Shown here: in pieces, positions 26,031 through 34,294 of the stretch
How positions within the stretch are numbered: position 1 is the stretch's first letter
Layout: each line of letters begins with the position of its first letter
NCBI RefSeq assembly: GCF_014698115.1
Contig: NZ_JACJSJ010000085.1
Span: 1-36,827 of the forward strand
Origin: Nostoc sp. FACHB-973
GTDB lineage: Bacteria > Cyanobacteriota > Cyanobacteriia > Cyanobacteriales > Nostocaceae
Reading direction: 5' to 3'
Length of the DNA: 36,827 nucleotides
Position numbers and translations under genes: made by a program
Notes under the pieces: generated by a model
The model's database searches: none
The model's input: the letters and a program-made list of their open reading frames with translations, nothing else
What the model was told of the DNA's origin: nothing

Positions 26031-28322
26031 ATGAGTCTACTGTTAAAATGTCTTTTAGCGGTCAATAACAAACACCTCAACCGTTATAAAAAACTACTAA
26101 CTGGCCTTGCTCTCTCACTGTGCTACCTGAATTTTGGAATACCATCTGCTCAGGCTGAAGGTAGTCGCACCCTCTATCCCAGTACCGCCCCAGTCGGCAG
26201 TAGTAGAGCTAACCTAGAGTGGCGTACTGATACTTATGGCGGCCTGGTGCTGCGACGAACTTTATTAAAAGTCTATGCCAACAAAGATGAGTATATTCTT
26301 TTGGGTTCTAGCGCAGTTGGGGTAAATAGTGGTAATGTGCGCGTTTACAACCCCGATCGTGTCAGTGGAAGTATTGGCAGTGAAACTGTTCCCGGCACAG
26401 CAGATTTTGTGTGTACTTCTCAAGCTGGGCGGGGTGTTATCTCAAGTCGCCAACAAGAATTAAATGGCCCCCGTGCTATTTCTGGCGGAGGTAATCCCAA
26501 CGGCTATATTCCCTGCTACTACCAGGCTCCATCCACTGGAGTTTATGATATCGTTTTCTACGGGCCTGATGGAGGTAACTCTTCTACTAATGCCACTCCT
26601 ACTGGTGAAATTGATTTGGGTAGTGGCAACAACTTTAATGATCAACAAAGAACTAGTGTAGCAGCTTGGGATGTAACGGTACGTAGCAGCGATCAAACTT
26701 CAACAACTGACTTGAATGGGCGGTTATTCAGCTATTATCTCGCTCTTTTTACTGGTAATAACGGTCGATATCTCAACTTCCCAGTCTATCCAGTAACCAC
26801 AGATGGCTTCCGATATAAAGTAGAACTCAGAGGTACAGATCCTAACGGATTTGTTCTCTATGGTAATCAAACTGGCTTCTTTGACAGTGACGGAATATCA
26901 CCTCTGTACCACGATATACTAGGGGCGGATAGTCAGCTGGCAAATCCCCAAGGTGGTGTTAGCTTGGCTCGTCCTCAATACGCTACCTTTTTAAACCCCA
27001 TCGACACGAACGTGCTGCCATCCGTTGGACTTTACAAACGAGATGGCACCTTAGAGAAAACTGGTATTCCCCTTAGCCCAATTATTCCTGTTGTTAGTAA
27101 TTTACAATTCAACGGCACAGCTGGAGGAAATAACAGTTCTTACAGCACAGGCGGTACTTTGAGCTTTGACAGCGAGTTTGCAGGTACTTACGAACTGATT
27201 ATCAGCCGAGATGGTAGCAATTTTGATCCCACCAACTCCCAGAACCGTCTTCTGCGAGGGATTATGACTACAACCGGACAGCAAGTAATTAATTGGGATG
27301 GTAAAGATAACAGTGGCAATTTTTTCCCCGTTGGTAGTGATTACAAAGTTCGTGTCAGAACTTATGGAGGTGAATATCACTTTCCCTTGCTGGATGCAGA
27401 AAACAATTTTACTGGTGGTCCTACCATTACAATGCTAAATGCTGCTAATCCTATAGGCAGCACCACAGGATTTTACGACGATCGCGGTTATAAAACCATC
27501 GGTGGTTCTACCGTTGGCACTGTGGGTCAAGTACTCTGTGGTATTAATCCACCAAACCCAGCCTTTAGCAACCCAATTAACGGTTTTAACACCGCCAGCA
27601 ATGACCGGAAATTTGGTCAGTCTGGTAATGCTGGTAACGCTGGGACATCATGCAACGGCTCTTTTGGAGATACTAAGGGGCTAGATTTATGGACTTATTA
27701 TCCTGGTCAAACTGAACCAACTCCATTCAACATTATTAATACTGTGAATGCAAAGCTGTTGTTAGTCAAACGCATCACCCGCATCAATAATCAAGATTTA
27801 ACTGACATAGTAGATGGTCGTAGCGACGTGGCGATAAATGCTGCAAACTATACACCAGAACCTTACGCTTCTGATGATAACGATGCAAAATGGCCTGCTG
27901 GTTATCTGCGGGGAGTAATTAATGCTGGAACTGTGAAGCCAGGAGATGAGTTGGAATACACTATCTACTTTCTTTCCAAGGGACCTAATGATGCTACTAA
28001 CGTTAAATTCTGCGACTTAGTTCCTAGTAATGCTACTTTTATTCCCACTGCTTTTGATGGTAATGCACCCAGTGATGGCGGCTTACCAGCAGCAAATCAA
28101 GGTATTGCCCTTGCAGTTAGTTCTAGTACTCCTACAGTTTACCTGAGTGATATTGCAGATGGCGATCGCGGACGTTTTTATCCTGCTAACGAGTCAGCCC
28201 CATCATCCTGCGGTACAAACACCAATGGCGCTGTAGTGGTGAATATCACCCGCAGTCCAGATTTACCGACTCTAGTCAAAGATGTTTACGGCTTTGTCCG
28301 CTTCCGCGCCAAGGTGAAATAA
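26031..28322 (+). CDS. Large secreted protein with DUF11-type C-terminus
   Basis: The 763-residue protein has a signal peptide (KKLLTGLALSLCYLNFG, ending SAQA, about residue 42). The long middle region is rich in Gly, Asn, Ser and Thr and has beta-sandwich-like segments (YEGGRDG-type turns such as DGKDNSGNFFPVGSDYKVRV). The C-terminal region at about 580-763 resembles the DUF11/conserved repeat domain (VKPGDELEYTIYFLSKGPND, ATNVKFCDLVPSNATF). DUF11 proteins are surface-exposed adhesin- or scaffold-like proteins. No sortase, autotransporter or PEP-CTERM tail was recognised, so attachment is unknown. It is flanked by repeat-rich spacers and is monocistronic. Confidence 0.75.
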   Translation: MSLLLKCLLAVNNKHLNRYKKLLTGLALSLCYLNFGIPSAQAEGSRTLYPSTAPVGSSRANLEWRTDTYGGLVLRRTLLKVYANKDEYILLGSSAVGVNSGNVRVYNPDRVSGSIGSETVPGTADFVCTSQAGRGVISSRQQELNGPRAISGGGNPNGYIPCYYQAPSTGVYDIVFYGPDGGNSSTNATPTGEIDLGSGNNFNDQQRTSVAAWDVTVRSSDQTSTTDLNGRLFSYYLALFTGNNGRYLNFPVYPVTTDGFRYKVELRGTDPNGFVLYGNQTGFFDSDGISPLYHDILGADSQLANPQGGVSLARPQYATFLNPIDTNVLPSVGLYKRDGTLEKTGIPLSPIIPVVSNLQFNGTAGGNNSSYSTGGTLSFDSEFAGTYELIISRDGSNFDPTNSQNRLLRGIMTTTGQQVINWDGKDNSGNFFPVGSDYKVRVRTYGGEYHFPLLDAENNFTGGPTITMLNAANPIGSTTGFYDDRGYKTIGGSTVGTVGQVLCGINPPNPAFSNPINGFNTASNDRKFGQSGNAGNAGTSCNGSFGDTKGLDLWTYYPGQTEPTPFNIINTVNAKLLLVKRITRINNQDLTDIVDGRSDVAINAANYTPEPYASDDNDAKWPAGYLRGVINAGTVKPGDELEYTIYFLSKGPNDATNVKFCDLVPSNATFIPTAFDGNAPSDGGLPAANQGIALAVSSSTPTVYLSDIADGDRGRFYPANESAPSSCGTNTNGAVVVNITRSPDLPTLVKDVYGFVRFRAKVK

Positions 28323-28384
28323 GAAAAAGTTAGGAGTGAGGAGTTAAAAGTTAGGAGTTACGAATCATCTAACCTCACCCTCAA

Positions 28385-28410
28385 TCCCTCTCCGATATAT
28401 TGGAGAGGGA
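28385..28410. terminator. Hairpin after the DUF11-type gene
   Basis: TCCCTCTCC (28385-28393) and GGAGAGGGA (28402-28410) are perfect complements. They lie 60 bp after the stop codon, between it and the convergent MoaD gene. There is no U-tract, so the terminator role is only likely. Confidence 0.5.
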
Positions 28411-28459
28411 TCGTGAGACAGGATGAAGTTTTGCATTTTATTTAATCCACGTTCCTTAC

Positions 28460-28720
28460 TCACCCGCCGCTAACTGGGGGAATTAACACAACTTCGTCGC
28501 CATCTTCTAGGAGGGTATCTGGTTCGACGAATATGAGATTAATCCCAAAGCGGGTGATGTTCCGCCATTGGGAGAGTTCCGGGTGTTGGACTATGAGGCG
28601 ATCGCATACAGCCGCAACCGGCGTACCATTAGGAAATTCCAGTACTAATTCTGAAACCTGAAAGGCCTCTTGATAAGCGGCGAACAATTTGACGGTAACG
28701 GTGATTGCAGATTTAGACAT
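28460..28720 (-). CDS. MoaD/ThiS-family sulfur carrier
   Basis: The 86-residue beta-grasp protein ends in the Gly-Gly tail (IPPVSGG) that is adenylated and thiolated in MoaD/ThiS carriers. Core segments are TVKLFAAYQEAF and the hydrophobic NLIFVEPDTLLEDGDEVVLIPP. MoaD gives sulfur to molybdopterin; ThiS gives it to the thiazole. I favour MoaD-like by length and the EDGDEV block, but neither partner gene (moaE, thiF/thiG) is nearby. The frame opens at a TTG (28765), but the ATG at 28720 begins the conserved fold and is preferred. Confidence 0.82.
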   Translation of the reverse strand: MSKSAITVTVKLFAAYQEAFQVSELVLEFPNGTPVAAVCDRLIVQHPELSQWRNITRFGINLIFVEPDTLLEDGDEVVLIPPVSGG

Positions 28721-28978
28721 ACTAAATGCTTTGGCAGCGCCAGCAAGTACTTTAATGCTTGACAAGCACCCTGAATTCTTGAAATTTATTATACATTACT
28801 AAGCAGGTGGGCACAAATAAACGTCGAATAATACAGCAGAATTCAGAATGGGCTGCGCCCCGCTGCGCTAACCGGAGTCAGAATTCAGAATGAGAATAGG
28901 CTCAGAGCCTCTAGATGCTGTACTTCGCGGTTCTTGAAATCTGCTGTATTGCCACACTCAAGTAATACCCTTAGCTCT

Positions 28979-31357
28979 ATGAGTTATTGCCTCAATCCCA
29001 AGTGTCCAAATCCTGCCGATTTAATGAATGCCAATGGTAACATTTTTTGCCGTAACTGTGGGGAAAACTTGTTACTAAAAAACAAGTACCGACTAATTAA
29101 ATTATTGGGTAGTGGAGGCTTTTCTCGAACTTTTGAAGTAGAAGATAACGGAATAAAAAAAGTCCTCAAGGTTTTGAATTTATCTTTATTTAGCGATGAC
29201 GACAAAAAATCTAAGATAGTTGATTTATTTAAGCGGGAAGCTGAGGTGTTAATTCGCTTAAATAATTCAGGAATTCCTCAAGTTGAGCCAGATGGATACT
29301 TTGAATTGAACTTTCCAAATTGCCCAGAGCCATTATACTGCTTGGTAATGGAAAAAATTGAGGGTTTAAATTTACAACAATGGTTAAAAAATCGAGATCA
29401 TAAACCCATCACACCGGAACTAGCGATCGCTTATTTAAAACAAATACTAGAAATTTTAGATCAAGTCCACGCTCAGGGGTATTTTCATCGGGATATTAAA
29501 CCAGCAAACATCATGGTCAAACCAGATGGAAAACTTGTGTTAATTGACTTTGGAGCGGTACGCGATTTAGCACAAACTTATGTGCAGCAACAAAATGAAA
29601 ATACCATAGTTGGTACACTAGGTTACTCATCACCCGAACAAATGAAAGGCACAGTAGTAAAGCAATCAGATTTTTTTGCTTTAGGACGAACTTTTGTGCA
29701 TTTACTAACTGGAAAGCTGCCATTGAATCTGGAAGAAGATCACCAAACAGGTAAGTTAATTTGGCGTGACCAAGTTTCATTTCACTCCAATTATTGGAGA
29801 AATTGGTTAGATAAATTGAGATGGCGATCGCTTTTCGATTTGCTCGATGAAATGATGGAGCCATACTGGAAAAATCGCCCAGAAAATACTCAAATAATTT
29901 TACGACGCCTGAATCATCCAATTACCTTACCACGTATTTCACCTTGGGTAGCTGGTACGGCTATTTTATTGGGAGTTGGATTACCTAGCAGTTATTGGTA
30001 TTTAAACGGAGTAAATGGATGTTCAAAAATTTGGCTGAGGACTTTTCCTCTAGAGGATAGTATCAGTTGTGGTGAAGAAATTCTGTTACCAAATATCAAT
30101 ATGACAGTAACAGAAAAAGAACAAGGAGTAAAGGCGATCGCCGCGGGTAATTACCAAGATGCGATTATTTGGTTAGAGAAGGCGTGGCAAAAAGATCGTG
30201 ACCCGGAAACGTTGATTTATCTTAATAACAGCCGCCTAGAAGTTGAAAAAATTAAAGCCTACACTATCGCTGTTGTAGCTCCTATCAGCAATAATAATGA
30301 CAACATATACTCCAGCCAAGAAATATTGCGTGGTGTTGCACAAGCACAAAATGAATTTAATCAAAACTACAAAACAAAAAAGATAGGTTTAAAAGTATTG
30401 ATTGCTAGTGACAATAATCAAATCGAAGATGCTCAAAAAATAGCAGAAAAATTAGGCAGAACACATGATATTTTAGCTGTTATTGGCCATTTTAGAAGTG
30501 ACACAACTTTAGAAGCTATCAAAGTTTATCAACAACAGCACCTCTTATTAATTTCTGCTACAGCCACATCAGAATCTCTATCTACATCTTGTAAATTAAA
30601 TTATCCTAATTGTTTTTTTCGTGTTGTTCCTAGCAACCGTGTTATTGCCGAAACTTTAGCTAACTATCTGAAAAAACAAAATAAATTACAAGCTGTAATA
30701 TTTTTTAATCCCAACAATAATTATAGTAAATCTCTGCAAGCACAAATGAAAGGTAGACTTTCTGAATTAGGTGGAAAAGTATTAGCAGATATCCCTTTTG
30801 ATAACAATACAGAATCTACTATAAATAAAGTTAAACAACAGAAAGCAAATGTAATTATTTTATTCCCAACTACCGATGGTCTAACCTCTGATTCCGCAGT
30901 TCAGGTAATTGAATATGCGAAGAAAAATAAATATTTAGTAGTCGGTGGAGATAGTCTAGATAATAATAAGCTTCTCAAAGCATTAGTAAGCAATCAAGCA
31001 GGTGCAGTAGTGGCTATACCTTGGCATTCGAGAAGTAATTTAAATCGAGATTTTCCGAAACAAGTAGAGAAAAATTGGGGGAAAATAGGGAATTGGCACA
31101 CTGCATTATCTTACGATGCAACTCGTGTATTACTAGCAGCTTTAGAAAAAATACCATCACCCAGTCGTGAAAATGTGCAGCAAGCGATCGCTGAGACTAA
31201 TTTTAAAGCAACTGGTGCCACAGGCCTAATTTCTTTTAAACCAAATGGCGATCGCCAACAGGATAATATTCATTTAGTCAAAGTTGTACAAAATCCCAAT
31301 ACAGGACAAATAGAATTTCTACCTTTGAATTTATCAAAGCAATTTCCAGGTGATTAA
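28979..31357 (+). CDS. Receptor-type Ser/Thr kinase fused to ABC-type binding-protein sensor
   Basis: The protein has 792 residues from the preferred ATG at 28979; the frame also allows a TTG at 28934. A zinc ribbon (Cys4, Cys9, Cys24, Cys27) precedes an Hanks-type kinase at about 37-300: GSGGFSRTF loop, Lys64, HRDIKPANIM with Asp172, DFG at 190-192, and GTLGYSSPEQM. One membrane segment (about 321-343, WVAGTAILLGVGLPSSYWYL) follows, then a TPR-like linker (NYQDAIIWLEKAWQKD) and a periplasmic LivJ/Peripla_BP_6-type domain at about 428-785 (YTIAVVAPIS, ILRGVAQAQNEF, AVIGHFRSDTTLEA, SYDATRVLLAAL). It is thus a one-protein receptor: ligand outside, kinase inside. Substrates and ligand are unknown; the family binds amino acids or amides. 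The gene is monocistronic, and a transporter partner is absent. Confidence 0.9.
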   Translation: MSYCLNPKCPNPADLMNANGNIFCRNCGENLLLKNKYRLIKLLGSGGFSRTFEVEDNGIKKVLKVLNLSLFSDDDKKSKIVDLFKREAEVLIRLNNSGIPQVEPDGYFELNFPNCPEPLYCLVMEKIEGLNLQQWLKNRDHKPITPELAIAYLKQILEILDQVHAQGYFHRDIKPANIMVKPDGKLVLIDFGAVRDLAQTYVQQQNENTIVGTLGYSSPEQMKGTVVKQSDFFALGRTFVHLLTGKLPLNLEEDHQTGKLIWRDQVSFHSNYWRNWLDKLRWRSLFDLLDEMMEPYWKNRPENTQIILRRLNHPITLPRISPWVAGTAILLGVGLPSSYWYLNGVNGCSKIWLRTFPLEDSISCGEEILLPNINMTVTEKEQGVKAIAAGNYQDAIIWLEKAWQKDRDPETLIYLNNSRLEVEKIKAYTIAVVAPISNNNDNIYSSQEILRGVAQAQNEFNQNYKTKKIGLKVLIASDNNQIEDAQKIAEKLGRTHDILAVIGHFRSDTTLEAIKVYQQQHLLLISATATSESLSTSCKLNYPNCFFRVVPSNRVIAETLANYLKKQNKLQAVIFFNPNNNYSKSLQAQMKGRLSELGGKVLADIPFDNNTESTINKVKQQKANVIILFPTTDGLTSDSAVQVIEYAKKNKYLVVGGDSLDNNKLLKALVSNQAGAVVAIPWHSRSNLNRDFPKQVEKNWGKIGNWHTALSYDATRVLLAALEKIPSPSRENVQQAIAETNFKATGATGLISFKPNGDRQQDNIHLVKVVQNPNTGQIEFLPLNLSKQFPGD

Positions 31358-31533
31358 ATTCTAGGTTATTGGCAACCTGAGATTCATAAAACAGCAGATT
31401 GCAAATTTAAACTGCTGGAATTTTCTTCCAAATATTTGATCCAATCAGGATGTGAAATAATAGTCATAATTAAATAATTATTAAAGTTTGTGTGAAAAAT
31501 AGGTGGTATTTTATGCAATTACAAACACAAAAT

Positions 31534-31560
31534 GGTGTGTTAAGGCTTCCGTAACACACC
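31534..31560. repeat. GGTGTGTTA hairpin
   Basis: GGTGTGTTA (31534-31542) pairs exactly with TAACACACC (31552-31560). It belongs to a common cyanobacterial palindromic repeat and lies in the spacer after the kinase gene. Confidence 0.6.
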
Positions 31561-31572
31561 CTACAATACCTA

Positions 31573-31675
31573 ATACCATTTCCAAAAATCTTTGCAACAC
31601 ATGAATCGATTGTAGGGGCGTACAGCTGTACGCCCCTACCTATGTATCTGTATCAGGTATTTCGTGAAATGGTAT
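31573..31675. repeat. ATACCAWTT-family element with 28-bp perfect palindrome
   Basis: ATACCATTTC (31573-31582) and GAAATGGTAT (31666-31675) are complementary ends. The core at 31612-31639 is a perfect 28-bp palindrome centred between 31625 and 31626 (half-site GTAGGGGCGTACAG). The right end is shared with the 20020-20102 copy. It fills much of the 390-bp spacer 31358-31749, in which no gene was seen. Confidence 0.75.
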
Positions 31676-31749
31676 AACCTTGTTCAAAAATCAAACGGAT
31701 TGCTATAGATTATTTGGCTTGGTTATCAAACTCTTCTGAATCCGTTATA

Positions 31750-32124
31750 TCAATCATCTATGCGTAGCAGCTTGCGATAAAACGCTTGTGAAAAATCGGT
31801 GGCGCGATAACGTTTATAGTTTTCGATAAGTTCAATTAAAAAATTAATAAACTCGAAACTAGCCATCATCAATTCGTAACTCAGTTCAGCATTACCATCA
31901 AACTGTACTCGGCAACGGGTTAAATCTGAAGGTAGAGTAGCAACATTCCAGGAAGCGACAAAAGGGACATGCTCACTAGCTTCTATCTTTCGGTGTCCCT
32001 CTAAAACCCCTTTTTGATAAAGACTCATGGCATATGGTAAAAAATTCCTCTTAGCGCCCTGAACGTAAGGTAAGTAAACGCTGGCTTGTTGTTGAGTGGC
32101 AGGCTGGAGTTGCTCAATAGACAT
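31750..32124 (-). CDS. Small hypothetical protein (124 aa)
   Basis: The function is not recognised. The 124-residue soluble protein is mostly helical at its C-terminal end (ELMMASFEFINFLIELIENY, then KRYRATDFSQAFYRKLL), with an N-terminal Gln-rich start. It has no signal peptide or catalytic motif. The start ATG (32124) has GAGGAAT eight bases upstream, a good ribosome site, which supports a real gene. It is convergent with the kinase gene and divergent from the glycosyltransferase. Confidence 0.65.
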   Translation of the reverse strand: MSIEQLQPATQQQASVYLPYVQGAKRNFLPYAMSLYQKGVLEGHRKIEASEHVPFVASWNVATLPSDLTRCRVQFDGNAELSYELMMASFEFINFLIELIENYKRYRATDFSQAFYRKLLRIDD

Positions 32125-32763
32125 TGTTAAATATTCCTCAAGTTAGTTGGCAACTGGCGATAGGCTCTTAGTAGTATTCCCAAAAAATCTGTCTAAGGCA
32201 CATAGTGGGGAGTGCGGAGTGCGGAGTGCGGAGATAAGGGAGATGAGGGGAACGTGGGGACGGGGGGAATAACTAATGACTAATGACCAATACCCAATAA
32301 ATGAAGTTACTGCTAAGAAATATTAAAATTTCGGTTACAATAAGGCTGCATTAACTTTTATCGAAGTTGGGGGCAATACACTAAAAAATCCCTGCTTTCA
32401 AGTGGCGGTGGATACTGTTACTGTTATTGCTGTTTCTCCCAAGGACAAGGTGCTGCTAACTTGCTATCACTTCGCCTAAACTGGAGTCTCCGTTAGTGAA
32501 ACTCCATACTTTACAAGCTTCCTGGCCAAGGGGCTATCAAAGGAATCAAGCCTGTGTATAAGAGTGGCAAATGTGGTTGATGCGAGGTCACTAAGCACAG
32601 TACCAGTGACAACAACGGTAGTCCCGGAAGCTCTTGGCTTAGGGATAGCGGGTATTACAGTTTGCCCATTCCGATTAATATCGGGAAAAGTAGTCAGGGA
32701 TATTTTTCCGTAAAATTACTAACTGTAGACAAATAGTGGTTTTTGAATCAAGCAACGCAACCT
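32125..32763. other. Spacer with AGTGCGG tandem repeats and possible decayed gene
   Basis: AGTGCGG is repeated three times at 32211-32231, followed by purine-rich sequence and TAATGAC heptamers near 32274-32287. From about 32375 the sequence gets less AT-rich. One frame (32480-32710) is open for 77 codons but has no good start. The overlapping frame reads NGSPGSSWLRDSGYYSLPIP before a stop near 32733 and is broken upstream by a TGA. This could be a pseudogene or a long structured leader of the glycosyltransferase gene. There is a six-base stem at 32608-32631 (GTCACT/AGTGAC). Confidence 0.35.
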
Positions 32764-34170
32764 ATGCCAGCGAATTCCTGGCCCGAAAAAGATTCTTATC
32801 AAGAGCTTGATCCACTCAACTCCTTGTTGTCTGACCTCTCAGTAGATGAGGAGTCTGTGTTAGAGACAGAAACTGTGTCTCTACCATCCCGGTTTCAAGG
32901 TCGTAGACGTAAAGCAGCTCTGGTCTTGACTATCGTCTGGAGTGGCACGATCGCTCTACATTTAGTTTCTTGGGCATCCATATTTATACTAGGATTGACC
33001 ACCGTTCTAGGCCTTCATGCTTTGGTGGTAGTGTTTACTAAACCTCGTCGCTATCCAAAAGAAATGCAGGGAGATTATCCCTATATATCTGTGTTAGTGG
33101 CTGCAAAAAATGAGGAAGCGGTAATTGCTAAATTAGCCCAAAATCTTTGTAATCTGGATTATCCAGATGGAAAATACGAAGTATGGGTAATTGACGATCG
33201 CAGTACCGATAATACCCCCCATTTATTAGCAGAACTACAGCAGAAATATGACAAACTGAAAGTACTCACCCGCTCAGCAGACGCTGGTGGTGGCAAGTCT
33301 GGCGCATTGAATCAGGTATTACCCCTGACAAAGGGCGAAATCATTGCTGTGTTTGATGCTGACGCCCAAGTGACACCAGATTTATTATCACAGGTAATAC
33401 CTTTATTCCAAAGAGAAAATGTCGGGGCGGTGCAGGTGCGAAAAGCGATCGCCAACGCCAAAGAAAATTTTTGGACTAAGGGTCAAATGGCGGAAATGGC
33501 ACTTGATACCTGGTTTCAGCAACAGCGGACAGCCCTTGGTGGCATTGGCGAATTGCGGGGCAATGGTCAATTTGTCAGGCGTTCAGCCCTAGACAGCTGC
33601 GGTGGCTGGAATGAAGAAACCATTACCGATGACTTGGATTTAACAATCCGCTTACATTTGGAAAAATGGGATATTGAGTGTGTTTTCCATCCAGCAGTCC
33701 AAGAAGAAGGAGTGACAAAGGCAGTTGCACTCTGGCATCAGCGCAACCGATGGGCAGAAGGCGGATATCAGCGCTACTTGGATTATTGGGATTTAATTCT
33801 CAAAAACCGCATGGGAGGGCGCAAAAGCTGGGACTTGCTGATTTTTATGCTGATTATGTATATTTTGCCCACAGCAGCAGTACCAGATTTATTAATGGCG
33901 ATCGCTCGTCATCGTCCACCAATGTTAAGTCCCATCACAAGCTTGTCTGTCACTATGTCAATGGTGGGCATGTTTACCGGCTTGAGGCGGATACGTCAAG
34001 ATCAGAAATTCTCATTTTCTACGTATTTTATCTTAGTTCTACAGACTATACGCGGCAGTTTATACATGTTGCACTGGCTAGTAGTCATGAGCAGTACTAC
34101 CGCCCGGATGTCCGTCAGACCAAAGCGCCTGAAATGGGTGAAAACCTTGCATACGGGGAATGGGGAATAG
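32764..34170 (+). CDS. Processive family-2 glycosyltransferase, membrane-bound
   Basis: The protein has 468 residues from the ATG at 32764; a TTG at 32743 would add seven residues, and neither start has a clear ribosome site. Two N-terminal membrane segments lie at about 50-90. A GT-A domain follows with VLVAAKNEE, the D,D motif VIDDRS (Asp144/145), DADAQ (198-200), TDDLD (288-292) and the QRNRW motif (326-330) of processive, cellulose-synthase-like enzymes. Three more membrane segments end the protein (LLIFMLIMYILPTAAV, SLSVTMSMVGMFTGL, FILVLQTIRGSLYML). These features fit a polymerising beta-glycan synthase acting at the plasma membrane, for exopolysaccharide or envelope polymers; the sugar and linkage are unknown. 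It is convergent with dnaX and separated by heptamer repeats. Confidence 0.9.
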   Translation: MPANSWPEKDSYQELDPLNSLLSDLSVDEESVLETETVSLPSRFQGRRRKAALVLTIVWSGTIALHLVSWASIFILGLTTVLGLHALVVVFTKPRRYPKEMQGDYPYISVLVAAKNEEAVIAKLAQNLCNLDYPDGKYEVWVIDDRSTDNTPHLLAELQQKYDKLKVLTRSADAGGGKSGALNQVLPLTKGEIIAVFDADAQVTPDLLSQVIPLFQRENVGAVQVRKAIANAKENFWTKGQMAEMALDTWFQQQRTALGGIGELRGNGQFVRRSALDSCGGWNEETITDDLDLTIRLHLEKWDIECVFHPAVQEEGVTKAVALWHQRNRWAEGGYQRYLDYWDLILKNRMGGRKSWDLLIFMLIMYILPTAAVPDLLMAIARHRPPMLSPITSLSVTMSMVGMFTGLRRIRQDQKFSFSTYFILVLQTIRGSLYMLHWLVVMSSTTARMSVRPKRLKWVKTLHTGNGE

Positions 34171-34293
34171 GGACTGGGGACTGGGGACTGGGGACTGGGG
34201 ATAAGGGAGATGAGGAAGTGTTGGGAGAATAGAAAAAAGCTTCCCACACCTCCCACACCTCCCAATACCTAGTCCCCAGTCCCCAATCCCCAA
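34161..34293. repeat. Inverted GGGGACT heptamer tracts between convergent genes
   Basis: GGGACTG repeats (34170-34200, starting in the last codons of the glycosyltransferase) face AGTCCCC/AATCCCC repeats (34271-34292). They could form a stem of 20 or more base pairs and end both convergent transcripts. A separate CTCCCACAC tandem lies between (34241-34262). Confidence 0.75.
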
Positions 34294-34294
34294 T

